This document shows positions 25,738-37,570 of a DNA stretch of 64,000 nt, piece after piece; the stretch's first letter is position 1; the number at the start of each line of letters is the position of its first letter. Position numbers and translations under genes: made by a program. The notes under the pieces were generated by a model. The model saw only the letters and a program-made list of their open reading frames with translations. It had not been told where the DNA came from and searched no databases. Source of the DNA: Moringa oleifera (taxonomy: Eukaryota; Streptophyta; Magnoliopsida; Brassicales; Moringaceae); assembly GCA_021397835.1 (NCBI GenBank), contig JAJFZO010000191.1:997001-1061000 (forward strand), given 5' to 3'.

Positions 25738-28700
25738 AAAATAAATAATAATAAACAGTCTTTTTGTATTTTACAAAGTTCAATAAAAATTAAGGAAAAG
25801 TATGTGGTGATGGAAGTGAAAAAAAGCTGTATTTGTTTCATTTTTTGATTTTCTTGGGAAGTGAACAACAGAGATGAGAGCTTTTTTCTCTCCTTTGATT
25901 TTACTCATTTTTCTTTGCAACCAAACAAAGATTTAATAAATTTCTTAACTGTGCTTCTAAGATTATGGCCCATTTTACTTGCAGGAAGAGAATCTTAACC
26001 TTCTTAGATGGTGCAGCAATAAAGTTGCTGTTGGTAATGGCGGTATTCAAGCTTTGAAGCGTGAAGATGATTGTTCCTTATCTCTTTTTTGTGGTGCAGA
26101 CCGTAGAACTGTTGCTTTGTATACAGTGATTTTCACACTCATTATGCCATTTGTGTTGTACAAATATCTTGATTACCTTCCCCAAATAAAGAATCTCTCT
26201 AAAAGGTCAAAGACTAACAAGGAGGAGGTTCCCTTGAAGAAGAGAATTGCATATATGGTGGATGTTTGTTTCTCTGTATATCCTTACGCAAAACTGCTTG
26301 CGCTTCTCTTTGCAACTGTATTTCTCATAGGTTTTGGTGGCTTAGCATTATATGCTGTCAGTGACGATAGCTTTGCTGAAGCACTTTGGCTTTCATGGAC
26401 TTTTGTGGCTGACTCAGGGAATCATGCTGATAGGGTTGGAACTGGGCCAAGAATTGTTTCTGTCTCCATTAGTTCAGGAGGCATGTTGATATTTGCAATG
26501 ATGCTTGGGCTTGTCTCAGATGCTATCTCAGAAAAGGTAGATTCACTGCGAAAAGGAAAGAGTGAAGTCATTGAAAAGAACCATGTGTTAATTCTTGGAT
26601 GGAGTGACAAATTGGTAATTTTCTCGAGCCTCTTTGTACTTCTATTTGCTGAAGTTTTAAGGTTCTTTCTTATTGTCGAATAGAATATCATGGAGTATTA
26701 GGTGTTATTGTAGATGCAACACACTTTGTAGAAGTGATGTCCAATTTTTAGAATTTTATAAGAAATGTCATCTTTCTCGTGCACTTAGCCACATCTGGTT
26801 GTCAGTTTCAGTTACTCGAGGGATAGTTACTGGATACATAAAACCTGCAATCTGACATCTCGCCAAGGACTATTATCCTAGTGATAGAATTGATAGATAT
26901 GTGGAAGAATTCCACATATATCTATACGCTCCTCATAGGTATAGGTGAACCTTGATTGTGATAAAATCTTTTCTTTTGACAAATTTTGTAAAGCTGATGA
27001 TCAATTTATGTGCTGATAGTAGGACTCAGAGATGTGGAACTTGAGGTCCAAAAATCAAATGTCTTAAGAAAGGAACCTAAAGAAATAATGGTTCATGTAG
27101 GGTTCACTTTTGAAGCAGCTAGCAATAGCAAACAAAAGTGTTGGTGGAGGCGTTGTTGTTGTACTTGCAGAGAGAGACAAGGAAGAAATGGAGATAGAGA
27201 TAGCAAAGCTAGAATTTGATTTCATGGGAACCTCAGTTATCTGCAGGAGTGGCAGTCCTCTTATCCTGGCTGATTTGAAGAAGGTAAATCCGGATATCTT
27301 TCATTTTCATTCTTCTGTTGGAGAGTCAATCCAATTTGTAGAGGGCCTACTGTACCTAAATGTATTTCAAGGAACATCTGGTTGAGATATTCTATTTCCT
27401 ACATCTTTTCCTCGTCTTTCACTTTTTATGATTGACATACAGCCGTTATTTCATTTTCTCTTTTTCTTTTTCTATTGACAGGTCTCAGTATCAAAGGCTC
27501 GTGCTATCATTGTATTAGCATCTGATGAAAATGCAGATCAGGTTTCTCTACCTTTCACTGTCTCTGATTATCTTCATGGCTTGTCTTGTTTCTTGTGAGA
27601 TATTAATTAGTTCATATCTATTTTCAGAGCGATGCACGTGCTTTAAGGGTTGTTCTCAGCCTGACAGGAGTGAAAGAGGGTTTGAAGGGTCATGTTGTTG
27701 TAGAGATGAGTGACCTTGATAACGAGCCCTTGGTGAAGCTTGTTGGAGGAGATCTCATTGAAACAGTTGTTGCACATGATGTGATTGGACGCTTGATGAT
27801 ACAATGTGCTCTACAACCTGGCCTTGCACAGGTTCTTCATATGACCTATAGATGCTTTGGATGGCCTCTACTTCCATCTTTCAAAATCTGTATAATCCCA
27901 ATATATGAATTTTATTAATGTTAGCAGTGGAAAGAAAGTCCCTCCTTTCTAAAATTTCTTTCTTTAAAATTGTGCCTTCCAAGTCCCTAGAAGTTCTATC
28001 ACTGATTATCGTCTATCAAATTATGCTTTTGCTCTGTGTCACAATGTTAACTTGAATCAACTAGAGTTGAAATTTCTTAGTTTCAACAAAACTGGTATTC
28101 AAAAGAGTGAGTCCTATTTGCCAAAGCTTGTTTATGCTGAACTTACTGTTCTTTTCTGCCCTTTCCAATTGTAGTAGCAATAAAGGGGTATTCTCAATGC
28201 TTCTTTTTACTGTTGTTCTTGGTTAAATTGCCTCAGTTTGGTGAATTCTTCACTGGATATCTTCTTTGGTTTTTCGAGTGCTGGTTTGCAGATGTTTTTT
28301 CTAAGATCATCTGGTTTTCAAAATCATGAGCCAATATATTTCTCCAGCAACTTCTACCTATTTTCTGTCTGGTCCTGCCCTGTCCTAGCAGTAGCTTCGG
28401 CTGAAATATCATCGCTTCTTATCTTATAGTTGTTGGTTTTCATCTCATATTGGCTTTAATTCATTTCTTCTGCTTTTATTTTTCTTTTCCAGATATGGGA
28501 GGATATATTAGGGTTTGAGAATGCTGAATTTTACATCAAAAGGTGGCCTCAACTGGATGGTCTGCATTTTAAAGATGTTCTTATTTCATTTCCAGAGGCA
28601 ATTCCCTGTGGAATCAAGGTTGATGCAGAAGGAGGGAAGATCATCTTAAATCCGGATGATAACTACGTTCTCAAAGAAAGGGATGAAATTCTTGTTATAG

Positions 28701-29860
28701 CTGAGGATGATGACACTTATGTTCCAGGTCCCCTTCCAGAGGTTATCTTTCTTATCTTAATGTAGCTGGAAAATGGTTGGAGATATTAGATATTGAACAA
28801 GTTAAGCTTCAGAAGCTACAAATCAACTTTTTTTTTTTCCATGACTTCTTATGATCATTTATCATCTTCATTTTAAACTGAACAGCTCAGTTACCCAAAG
28901 TCTACCACTATGTCATGAAAATGTAGTCTGCTTTCGATATCTCCATTACATTGAGATTATAACTACTCTAGGAGAGTTATTTCAAAGATACCTAGTCTAT
29001 CAATTCAGTCTCAGTCGTGTAACAAGAACCAGATATTGTATCCTAGTTAGTTTTAATGTCTCTTCTCTAGATTTCTTGTTCTCAGTATATGGAAAATGGT
29101 TTCCTTTGATGCTAACCTGCTGTTGGTTTTTTGGGGTTTGGATTTGTTTGGTTTTTGAGAGTAGAGGAAGAATGAGAGATATAGCTCTTAAAACTTGAAA
29201 TTGCTTTGAATAGCTTGCAAAAACTTATTTTGCTACATTGATGGAGGTCCTATTTATAGGAGAAAATAGATAACTAAGATCTAAAATTGTACTTATCTAG
29301 ATATCTAAACTAAAGATTATCCTCATCTAAAATTTAAACTACTTGATAAAGTAGAAGAATAAATCTTTTTTAGATATGCAGCAGATAAGGCATCTTTTTT
29401 GCTAAGACCTGCTAACTAACTGTAAGTTTCTCATGGTAGTTACTCCTCCAACATTACTCCTTGAAGAAAGCAGTAAAATTTTAGTTATACAGTTTACGGG
29501 CTAGACGTGTTTGTATGATCCACTGGGTTCAATGATGGTTTTCTTTATCCTTCTACCATCAAGTAGAATGAAGATTACCTGTTCCTTATTTATTAAATTC
29601 CGTATCCTTGGTGCAGGTATGCAAGGGTCTCTTCCCAAAAATATCAGACCCTCCAAAATATCCTGAGAAGTTACTGTTCTGTGGCTGGCGTCGTGATATT
29701 GATGATATGATCATGGTAATTTTCACCCATATAGGACTTTCTTTTATAATTTCCTGTAAGTTATCCTGTTACTAGTATGTATTGCATATTAATATTTATG
29801 AGATGTAGATATAAATAGTGAGAAATTAAACTTGCATTTAACAGTTACAGGAAAAGAATG

Positions 29861-29895
<35 letters not shown>

Positions 29896-31728
29896 ACACA
29901 CACTAGAAGTTCCAGGTACCCTTCCAAAATGAACCTCCAGCTTGATTTATCATTGTGTGCCCATTTTTCAGGTACTAGAGGCATTCCTGGCACCAGGTTC
30001 AGAACTGTGGATGTTCAATGAGGTTCCAGAAAAAGAAAGAGAGAAGAAGTTGACTGATGGTGGACTTGATATTTCCGGATTAGTGAACATAAAACTCGTG
30101 CATCGTGAGGGCAATGCTGTCATCAGACGGCATTTAGAGAATCTCCCCTTGGAGACTTTTGATTCCGTAAGTTGTATAATCTTCTTGTTTTCCTCCCTAT
30201 CTCTTTTTCTCTGCTTGCTTGTGTTTGTGCCACTTACAAGAAAGTCTGAACATGGGAGCATCTTTGCTTTTGCATTCTCTGACCTCGAATTTATTCTACA
30301 ACCAATTACTGACTCTAAATGTACAGATACTAATTCTTGCAGATGAATCATTGGAGGACTCCATTGTGCATTCTGACTCGCGATCTCTTGCCACCCTTCT
30401 CCTGATTCGAGACATACAGGTAACTGCCCTGGGCTTTGTCTTAGCCACATGACTGCTAGTCAAAACCTTTTCTGGCCAATGATGTTTTCTTTTGTTGCTC
30501 AGCTATCATGGCCTATTTACTTTGAAGTGCATGATCATCTACTTTGGAGCTCTGTGATTTAATGAATCGTATCGATACTTTTTGTTGTTCGATGGTGACA
30601 TAAGTAAATCCAGAAAAACAGAACTGTATTAGTAGTTTCTCCTTTTTTTTATTTAAAAAAAAATTGGCAGGTTGGATGCATCAGATAAGATTTATGATGC
30701 TATATTTAGACAATCAAGTAATGACAGGATGTTGAGGGGCTAACTAGTTTCATATCTCGCCAAAAGATTAGAGAAAAGAAAAGAATTGTTGGCTCTATAT
30801 CACACTAACATAAATTTTGTTGGGAAAGTGTTGTTTTTTTAATCTCTTGTTTGTTACTTGTAATCTTTAGCCTTAGCAGCATAACTAAAACCTTTCAATC
30901 CGTTGCGACCCACGTTACTAGTTAAGATTTGTGACTGCTGATAAACGCTACTACATTGTTTGTTGGCTGCAGTCAAAGCGTCTTCCATACAAAGACACGA
31001 AATCCACTTCTTTGCGGCTATCTGGGTTCTCACACAGCTCTTGGATCCGTGAAATGCAGCAAGCTTCTGACAGATCAATAATAATTAGTGAAATTTTGGA
31101 TTCTAGGACAAGAAACCTTGTGTCTGTCTCCAGAATCAGTGATTATGTGCTATCAAATGAGCTGGTGAGTATGGCATTGGCAATGGTAGCTGAAGACAAA
31201 CAAATAAATCGTGTTCTTGAGGAACTGTTCGCAGAAGAGGTACTTCTTCATTCCCATCTTAAAGCTTTACTGCAATTACACATAGAATTCTTGGTTGTAT
31301 TCTCTATCAATAAAACATATGCCATCTGGCTATTTTTATTCTTCCATCTCTCTGATAAACTATGCTCATGGAAGGAGAGAGGCAGTAAATAATTCATGCA
31401 TGAAATCAATTGGAAAAGGAAAACTACAACAGGCCAGGAAATTGTGATTGTAGACTAGGAGATTGGAACATTGCTGGTTTATGTCTTTAAGATGGTTGTG
31501 TGCTTGCAGGGCAATGAGATGTGCATCAAACCGGCAGAATTCTACTTATTTGACCAGGAAGAGCTTTGTTTTTATGACATAATGATAAGGGGTCGTCAAA
31601 GACAGGAAATTGTCATAGGCTATCGCCTTGCAAATGCAGAACGTGCCATTATTAACCCTTCGCAGAAATCAGAGCCAAGGAAATGGTCGCTTGATGATGT
31701 TTTTGTAGTCATCTCCTCAGGTGATTAA
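24407..31728 (+). CDS. POLLUX: nuclear-envelope ion channel POLLUX/DMI1
   Basis: Twelve exons, all in phase, encode 963 residues: 24407-25030, 25524-25592, 25985-26614, 27101-27283, 27482-27541, 27628-27831, 28493-28741, 29617-29715, 29972-30166, 30327-30419, 30973-31239 and 31510-31728. The channel supports nuclear calcium oscillations in mycorrhizal and rhizobial signalling, as shown for Lotus POLLUX and Medicago DMI1. The order is a polar N-terminus; a membrane segment across exons 1-2 (about 200-224); one at about 273-295 (TVALYTVIFTLIMPFVLY); one at 334-355; a pore with filter ADSGNHA at 373-379; a fourth segment at 391-412; then RCK-type domains starting NHVLILGWSDKL. Later blocks (FCGWRRDIDDMI, REGNAVIRRHLE, LFAEEGNEMCIKPAEF) favour POLLUX over CASTOR. 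The exon 7 donor GAG|GTTATC is weak but keeps phase. A solo LTR-like element lies in intron 7. Confidence 0.95.
25704..25741. repeat. C24 followed by A14 homopolymers in POLLUX intron 2
   Basis: A run of 24 C passes directly into 14 A and then an (AAT)n-like tail. It lies in the intron between exons 2 and 3. Its length is likely to be unreliable in any assembly. Confidence 0.9.
29121..29453 (-). mobile_element. probable solo LTR in POLLUX intron 7
   Basis: The 333-base segment begins TGTTGG and ends CCAACA on +, the 5'-TG...CA-3' ends of an LTR with six-base inverted termini. Read on the minus strand it starts TGTTGGAGGAGTAACTACC, and about 195 bases in it has a TATAAATA box (29251-29258), as expected for a Copia-like LTR promoter. 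No 5-base target duplication was found (flanks CCTGC and TTACT), and no internal coding region is present. This is inference; it could be another repeat with similar ends. Confidence 0.45.
29864..29893. repeat. (AT)n microsatellite
   Basis: Fifteen alternating AT units lie in the intron between POLLUX exons 8 and 9. Confidence 0.95.
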
Positions 31729-32445
31729 AGTACAAAATCTCTGGCCTCTCTTGTGCAAATGTTCCTGCATCTCTCCAATTTGGATTTTTACTTGTAATGG
31801 CAACATTTGTATTGGGTAGAATTGTTGCACTAGTAGTTATTAGCTCACTAAAGGCTGACTGACAACAATGTCATATTTAACTCAGCTGGAAATTGTTGTA
31901 CGACTGTAGGATTCTACTTAGTGGAACGGAGTTAGCAACTTTGTTGTAACAGATTAACAGATAAGGTGGAAATTCCCCTCTATGCTTTCTTTCTCTTGGC
32001 TGAACACTTCTGTATTTTGCTTAGATTACTCAGAAAGTTTTGGGTCTTTTCTTTTTCCTATTTCACATAGTAGATCATCTGAACTACAAGGCCGGAACTT
32101 ATGCTGAAATTTTCTTGTATTTCTATCGCGTTCTTTCTTTTTGATTATCAGAGATACATTCCAGACAGAAAGGGTAAAATTCAAAGCTGCAGATGAAGGT
32201 TCTAATCACAAATATGCATTTCAATCATCATATATATAATATCCATATAGAGAACTGAGTAGTGTTACATTGAACAGACAAAATTCACTTGTAATGTTAT
32301 TTGATGACATGGAACAATGAATGACTCCAAGCAACATTCTTCATAACTGAACTTCACAGAAAGAACTCCCCATAACACTCTTTACATATGGTACAAAATG
32401 ATAACCCCACGTGAATCACTTCACCAAAATCGCTTCTGTTCATTT
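31729..32445. other. convergent 3' UTRs of POLLUX and the glyoxalase-like gene
   Basis: No coding signal is seen. The two genes point at each other across about 700 bases, which should hold both 3' UTRs. Confidence 0.6.
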
Positions 32446-33503
32446 TCAAAGTGAAATATTCATCATGTCCAACACCAAGTTCTCCATCATCATCGTAGCA
32501 ACCTCTCCGGCGCAAGATCTGTCTGAGCTCTGTTTTCCTGCATTTGCTTCTAAATATCAAACTCGGGAATATTGTTTGCATCAGTTGGTACTAAAATTAC
32601 AAAGGACTGAATCAGTAAGAAACAAAACTTACTGTAAAAGGATGGAGCTGTGAAATTTGTGGTGGTGCTGGGGAGCTTGAGGGGGCAAGCCGAGAGAGGA
32701 AGAACAGGAAGGACATGGCAATTGCAAATCTCAACCATGTAGCCATCGGGGTCATGGAAGAAGAGCTGATCCACTTTGATTCCTCCATCTTCCACCACTG
32801 CCGTTACATACTCCACGTTCATCTCCTCCAACTTTCTCATTACCAGTCCCATGTCTGAGCATTGGAAGGAGATGTGGTTGTCTTTTGGGTTGATCTTGCT
32901 TTTCTTTTCTGGGGCCCTGTCTGATTCCAGCAAATGGATGCCAATTCCATAATTGAACAACCTGAAAGGTCCCAGAGTTTTTGTTGAGTTTTGATTATGC
33001 CAGTTTCACAGAAACAAAAACAAAGTGGGATTTAACCAGTAGAGCCAAACAGACGATGAGGAAGTATGTAAATGCATTTGAGTTCCAATAATCCATCGAA
33101 TCTCAATAAAACAGATGAGTTGATCCTTTGAGTTCGTTCATCTTATTGTCAGAAACTATGTGATCTTGATCTACTAATTTTGATCTGTTTACGATTAACC
33201 AAATTACTATAAAAACAGACATGGTTCCGATAAAAATCAAGCACAAACTGCATAAAAAGATGTCTTAAAAGTAAGCAATGAGAGAGAGAGGCAGAAAGGG
33301 TTGTGGGTATACCAAGCTCCTTCAAAGTCGAAGGAAGAAGGTCTTTTGATGAGGACAAAACCCAAGACTTCTTCATAGAACTTGACAGACCTACTAACAG
33401 ATTTGCAGATAAAAGAGACATGATTTAAAGACAAAATAGGCAGTGTTCCTGATGAAGCCAACCACGTCACTTCATCTACCACTTCTGCTCCTAAGCTCCC
33501 CAT
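32446..33503 (-). CDS. glyoxalase I-like (vicinal oxygen chelate) protein
   Basis: Three exons on the minus strand (33503-33313, 32961-32633, 32537-32446) give 203 residues with correct phases. A single VOC domain covers about residues 25-145. NHVSFICKSV puts His28 at the first metal position, DNHISFQC puts His93 at another, and DGYMVEICNC gives Glu141. FDFEGAWLF links exons 1 and 2, and FFHDPDGYM is a family block. The short Cys-rich tail from exon 3 ends GEVATMMMENLVLDMMNISL. It resembles plant glyoxalase I homologues such as Arabidopsis GLYI4/GLYI7, tied to methylglyoxal and stress responses; whether this protein has lactoylglutathione lyase activity cannot be judged from sequence. The start is the first ATG of exon 1, preceded by a CT-rich leader. 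Exon 3 is too short to stand out as an open frame; it was found from the acceptor and phase. Confidence 0.88.
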
Positions 33504-34901
33504 CTCCCTCTTCTTCTTCTTCTTTCCCCTCTCCCTCTTTCTCTCTGTAACTCTCTCAGAGCTTCTCTGAATTTCTTGCCCAAGTAAGCTCCCTGAGAGG
33601 CCTTTTTATAAACCCTCATTAACCCCTTTTTCTCCATTTTTTTTGAAGCTTGAATAACTTGTCAGAGAGAAAAACCAAACCCAACCACCCTCCTCATCCC
33701 ATCACCCAAAAAAAAAAAGAGGAAATGGTAAAACCTAACCTTTCTCAAGAAAGTGACATTAAAAAGAAAATTGAAACCTTGAAAAATTAAAATAAGAACA
33801 GAAGAGTATAGTGGGACAACCGTCCGTATCAAATTAACTACACAACCATTTCCAAATCTTATCCAATGCCATGATATCTCACTCAGCTTTCATACTATTT
33901 CGGGCACATGATTGCCAATGCTAATATTATGAAATCTCCCCTCTCTTTCATATCACATAGAAATATTAGTCCTCTAGCTAGCACATAATAAATAAAAATT
34001 AATTATAGGTATAAAAAAAGATTAACGAAATACAAGATGAGGGCATTCTTCAAATTTTCTTAGTCCAATTATTTTGTATTTTTAATTTCTCCAGAAACTA
34101 TAGCAAGTTGACTTGGTTTGTGGACCGACTAGCTAGGATGATACCGTCGGTATCATTCTTGTAAAATACTAAAATCAATTTTTAATTCCACATTTATGAT
34201 TCATATATTCTCAGGTGAAATGCTTGCACGCAAGGCCACGTTAGCATATTTATTCCAACCAATTTTCCTTATTTTCTTTTTTCTCCTCTCTTCAAGCAAT
34301 CTATATTTTAAGTAAAGGATCTCCCATACTTCATGTTTTCTACATAATTCTTAGTCAACTTCTCCCACGTTTATTTGACTTGCCATTCATGATTTATATT
34401 ATAGCATATAAGAGTTTAATGAAGATCACATCCTGCTTTCACATTTTCTTTTATTTCAATCTTTATTTTTATCAATTTACCTAATTAGATGTATATATAT
34501 ATATATATCAATTATAATTTTTTAATAAATAAAATGTAAGAAATTAATTTATATACTATTATATATGATATTGTTTTAAATATTATTTATTTTAAAATTT
34601 TAATATAATTTTTTTTTAAAATGATTTTTTATGATTTAAAATATATTTAATACTTAAAATTTTAAAGTGTTAAATTTTGTTCATTTCTTCATACTAACTT
34701 GGAGATTTTTGTAATTTCAGGGAACCCAAAATCAATGCCATTTTTTATTATTAATCTACAAATATTTCGTGCACGTAAAAATATCATTAGGTGATTCAAC
34801 GTTTGAACGGACGCATTTGAAGTAGCCATAGTTATGTTATTTTTGGTACGGGTAATTACGGGGAGTGTGCTGAGCTGTCAAATAGTACGGTCAGGACAAG
34901 A

Positions 34902-34908
34902 CACGTGG
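34902..34908. promoter_or_regulatory. G-box/ABRE-like CACGTGG
   Basis: This perfect CACGTG palindrome plus G is the core bound by plant bZIP and bHLH factors. It is 1.4 kb upstream of the glyoxalase-like ATG, so a regulatory role is only a possibility. Confidence 0.3.
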
Positions 34909-36161
34909 TGGGGTCCATAACCAGACAAGGAAACGGCCCCTGGCCCCATGACCATGTGATTGCGTGGACTTGTCAGGTATCAGTAGGATCCACGTCTGCA
35001 GCCACAGATGGTCTCCGTGAAGCCCCCGAGTCATCAGATCCACGCAATGCCAAACACAGTCATTCATGATTCATCATTTAGATTTGTTGATAGGCACTCA
35101 ATTGTCTGACCAGGAAACCATCCATCTAATAATTCCAATGTTTAAAATATTAAAGTCTTAATTTGTGTAGAATTTCATATGTTCCAATAATCAATATAAT
35201 AATAATTTCAGAAATCAATTTAATTAATACCAGATGGTCATCATTTTGTTGTTTTTTCAAGCCTCATTCATTTAACTAAGAATCTCTTGTTCATTTTTAA
35301 CTTAGAGTTAAATTTTTTAATATAAAATTTTAAAAATATATGTTTTCAAATTACTATTTTTATTAAATTATTACATATTATATTTTTTAAAAAAATTAAT
35401 ACAATTTAAATTAAAAAATTAATTTCTTTAAAAAAAATCTTGACCTTGGCCATTTTTAATGTACTGGACGGTGGTAGTGCGGAAGGGACAAAAGAGGAAA
35501 TATTGGCAGGTGTGAAGAGTCCTTGAGACAGAGATGGCTATTCGGGCAAACCAAAGGACAAAAACACCCCTGGGATCTTTATGTTTCTGTTCGAAATTGC
35601 TGTTTCATCTCAGGCTGGAATCAATTCTGTCTGCAGTTTGTAAAGTTTGTCGATAACAACTTCGGGCAAAGTGTACGAAGCGTGAAAAACAGACCAGATG
35701 CGAACGCACCCATTTTGGTGCCATTAATGGCTTTGACAAAGTTACCACCGCAAAAAAAAAACGTGGTGCGCCCCTTGCTGACCTGTCGAATTATTGGCCA
35801 CACATGTGGTAGGCACTAAGGACAGCCTACCTGCCGCAAATGAAGGGGACAACATTGTCCTTAGATATCCCAGGTGCTTGTCTTCCCGTTTTGATAAGAT
35901 ATCTCGCACGGATTTACTTATCGATGCATCCGATAACAAGTGAGCCGACATCTTGATAAGCGGTGAGCAGAACCGAGGAGGAGGAGGAGGATATTCGTGC
36001 GTCAGTGGTTCATTAGGTGCAAGTAATAATTGAAGCGGGACCGTTTCGCAGACCAAAGGGACAACCCATCAATTATCAGAAAGACGAGACTTTAGTCTCA
36101 CAGTAATACTAGCAAGTAACATGAACTGGCAACGAGTCAGCTGTTCAATCCGTCGTCGTAG

Positions 36162-36169
36162 TGACGTCA
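36162..36169. promoter_or_regulatory. TGACGTCA palindrome (bZIP/TGA-type site)
   Basis: This perfect eight-base palindrome matches the C-box/CRE core recognised by plant bZIP proteins. It lies 2.7 kb from the nearest start codon, in a balanced-composition patch. Chance occurrence is possible. Confidence 0.25.
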
Positions 36170-37130
36170 GATATAGAAAATAAAAATGATGGCCAAATCT
36201 CTGATGTCATGTTAACCATGGATAGTGTGGACGTTATTAGTGAGTAAAAAAAAATAATGCAAGTTGAGTTCATGAGTAGTGTTGATTTGTCATTGCTTTA
36301 TATTTAATCGCTTTTTTGCATTTATTATTACACCCGAGTCCAACCTTAACGACATTATAAATTTCATCTTTTGCAACTAACCAAAAAGGCGTGAATTATG
36401 TGTTACTGTAATCAATAATTCAAAATTGTTAAAAGGGTTATCCTCGTAATAAAAAATAAAAAATAAAAAATATAAATAATTATAAAATATACAAAAATAA
36501 ATTATTTATTAATTTAAGTCTTTTATTAAAATAATTAAAATATATATTTTATTACTAATAAAGTTTAAAATCAACGACATAAATGATAAATTAACACAAA
36601 AATAAAATATTATTCGCATTGATATTGATCACTGATATATGTTATAAAAAATATCAGATAATTGATCTAAAAAATTCAGTATATTTCTTAAGATCTGAAA
36701 ATAAGTGTATCAACTTCACTAGTATTATAATTTTTTTAATATCTAAAAACACATTTAATCGTAAAAAAATATGATCCATTATGTGACAACATGGATATTC
36801 CATTGCTAACTCCACTCACAAGTCTACTTGTTCTCATTTGGGATTTCCTCTCTCCAACTTGCCTGTTTGACCAGTACAGGCCCAGTGGAAAAATTTGTGT
36901 TGGTCCTGATGATTTGTTTTCTTCTGAAAGTCTGAAAAGACAGAGAAGATTCACACTGGTGGGCAAAATGGAAGACAGGATTAAATGAGATACAGAGTAG
37001 GAGATGGCAAACAACAAGAAACCATTGAAGACAAAGTGTCAGGATCTATCTGAAAATACTGTTCATATTGATTTACTTGACCACCAAAGTTCTGGCAACA
37101 TCAAGGGCATATTGATATCTAACTTGGTCG

Positions 37131-37169
37131 GCATGAGGCATGAGGCATGAGGCATGAGGCATGAGGCAT
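37131..37169. repeat. tandem heptamer GCATGAG, five copies
   Basis: Five exact head-to-tail copies of GCATGAG are followed by a partial sixth. They lie about 400 bases beyond the stop codon of the PORR gene. Confidence 0.95.
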
Positions 37170-37570
37170 TATGAACAAGTTGACCATAAATTAGAGATCA
37201 TCTTCAGTGAATCTGGAGAAAGCAACAGAGATCAGAAAATGATGTTCAATATATAGTTTTTGTTTCCAATTCAAATGGATAAGGACAGATTGAAAGAGAG
37301 AGAACTCATCACAGGAAATCACAAATTGGCATGAAACTACGCATGTCAAAAGATCATAATTCAGTGAAAAAATCTCTTCGTACTTATGTCATTATCTGAA
37401 GCAACTGTACATTTCTACCATCTAATTATGCCTATGTTGTGTTTCTGGTTGTTCTTGTAACTTGCAGCATGAATCCCACTGAGAGACACCAAATGGGCTT
37501 GCTCAAGGAGAAATCTCAGGTTCCTCATAGAAAGCCTATGCTTGTCATCTCTGTGACCAGTATTAATTAA

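Larger units (their letters stand above)
33504..37570. other. 4-kb spacer upstream of the glyoxalase-like gene
   Basis: The first 200 bases are a CT-rich leader and promoter for the glyoxalase-like gene. 33800-34740, 35100-35460 and 36240-36760 are AT-rich low-complexity sequence. 34840-35080 and 35460-36230 have a more balanced composition, and open frames occur on both strands (35523-35819 on +, 36056-35742 on -), but none resembles a known protein. The right end, from about 37200, is probably the 3' UTR of the PORR gene. Confidence 0.5.

Noticed and set aside
35523..36056. Overlapping 98- and 104-codon frames on opposite strands
   Set aside because: No recognisable domains; kept only as part of a composition-based finding and not called as genes.
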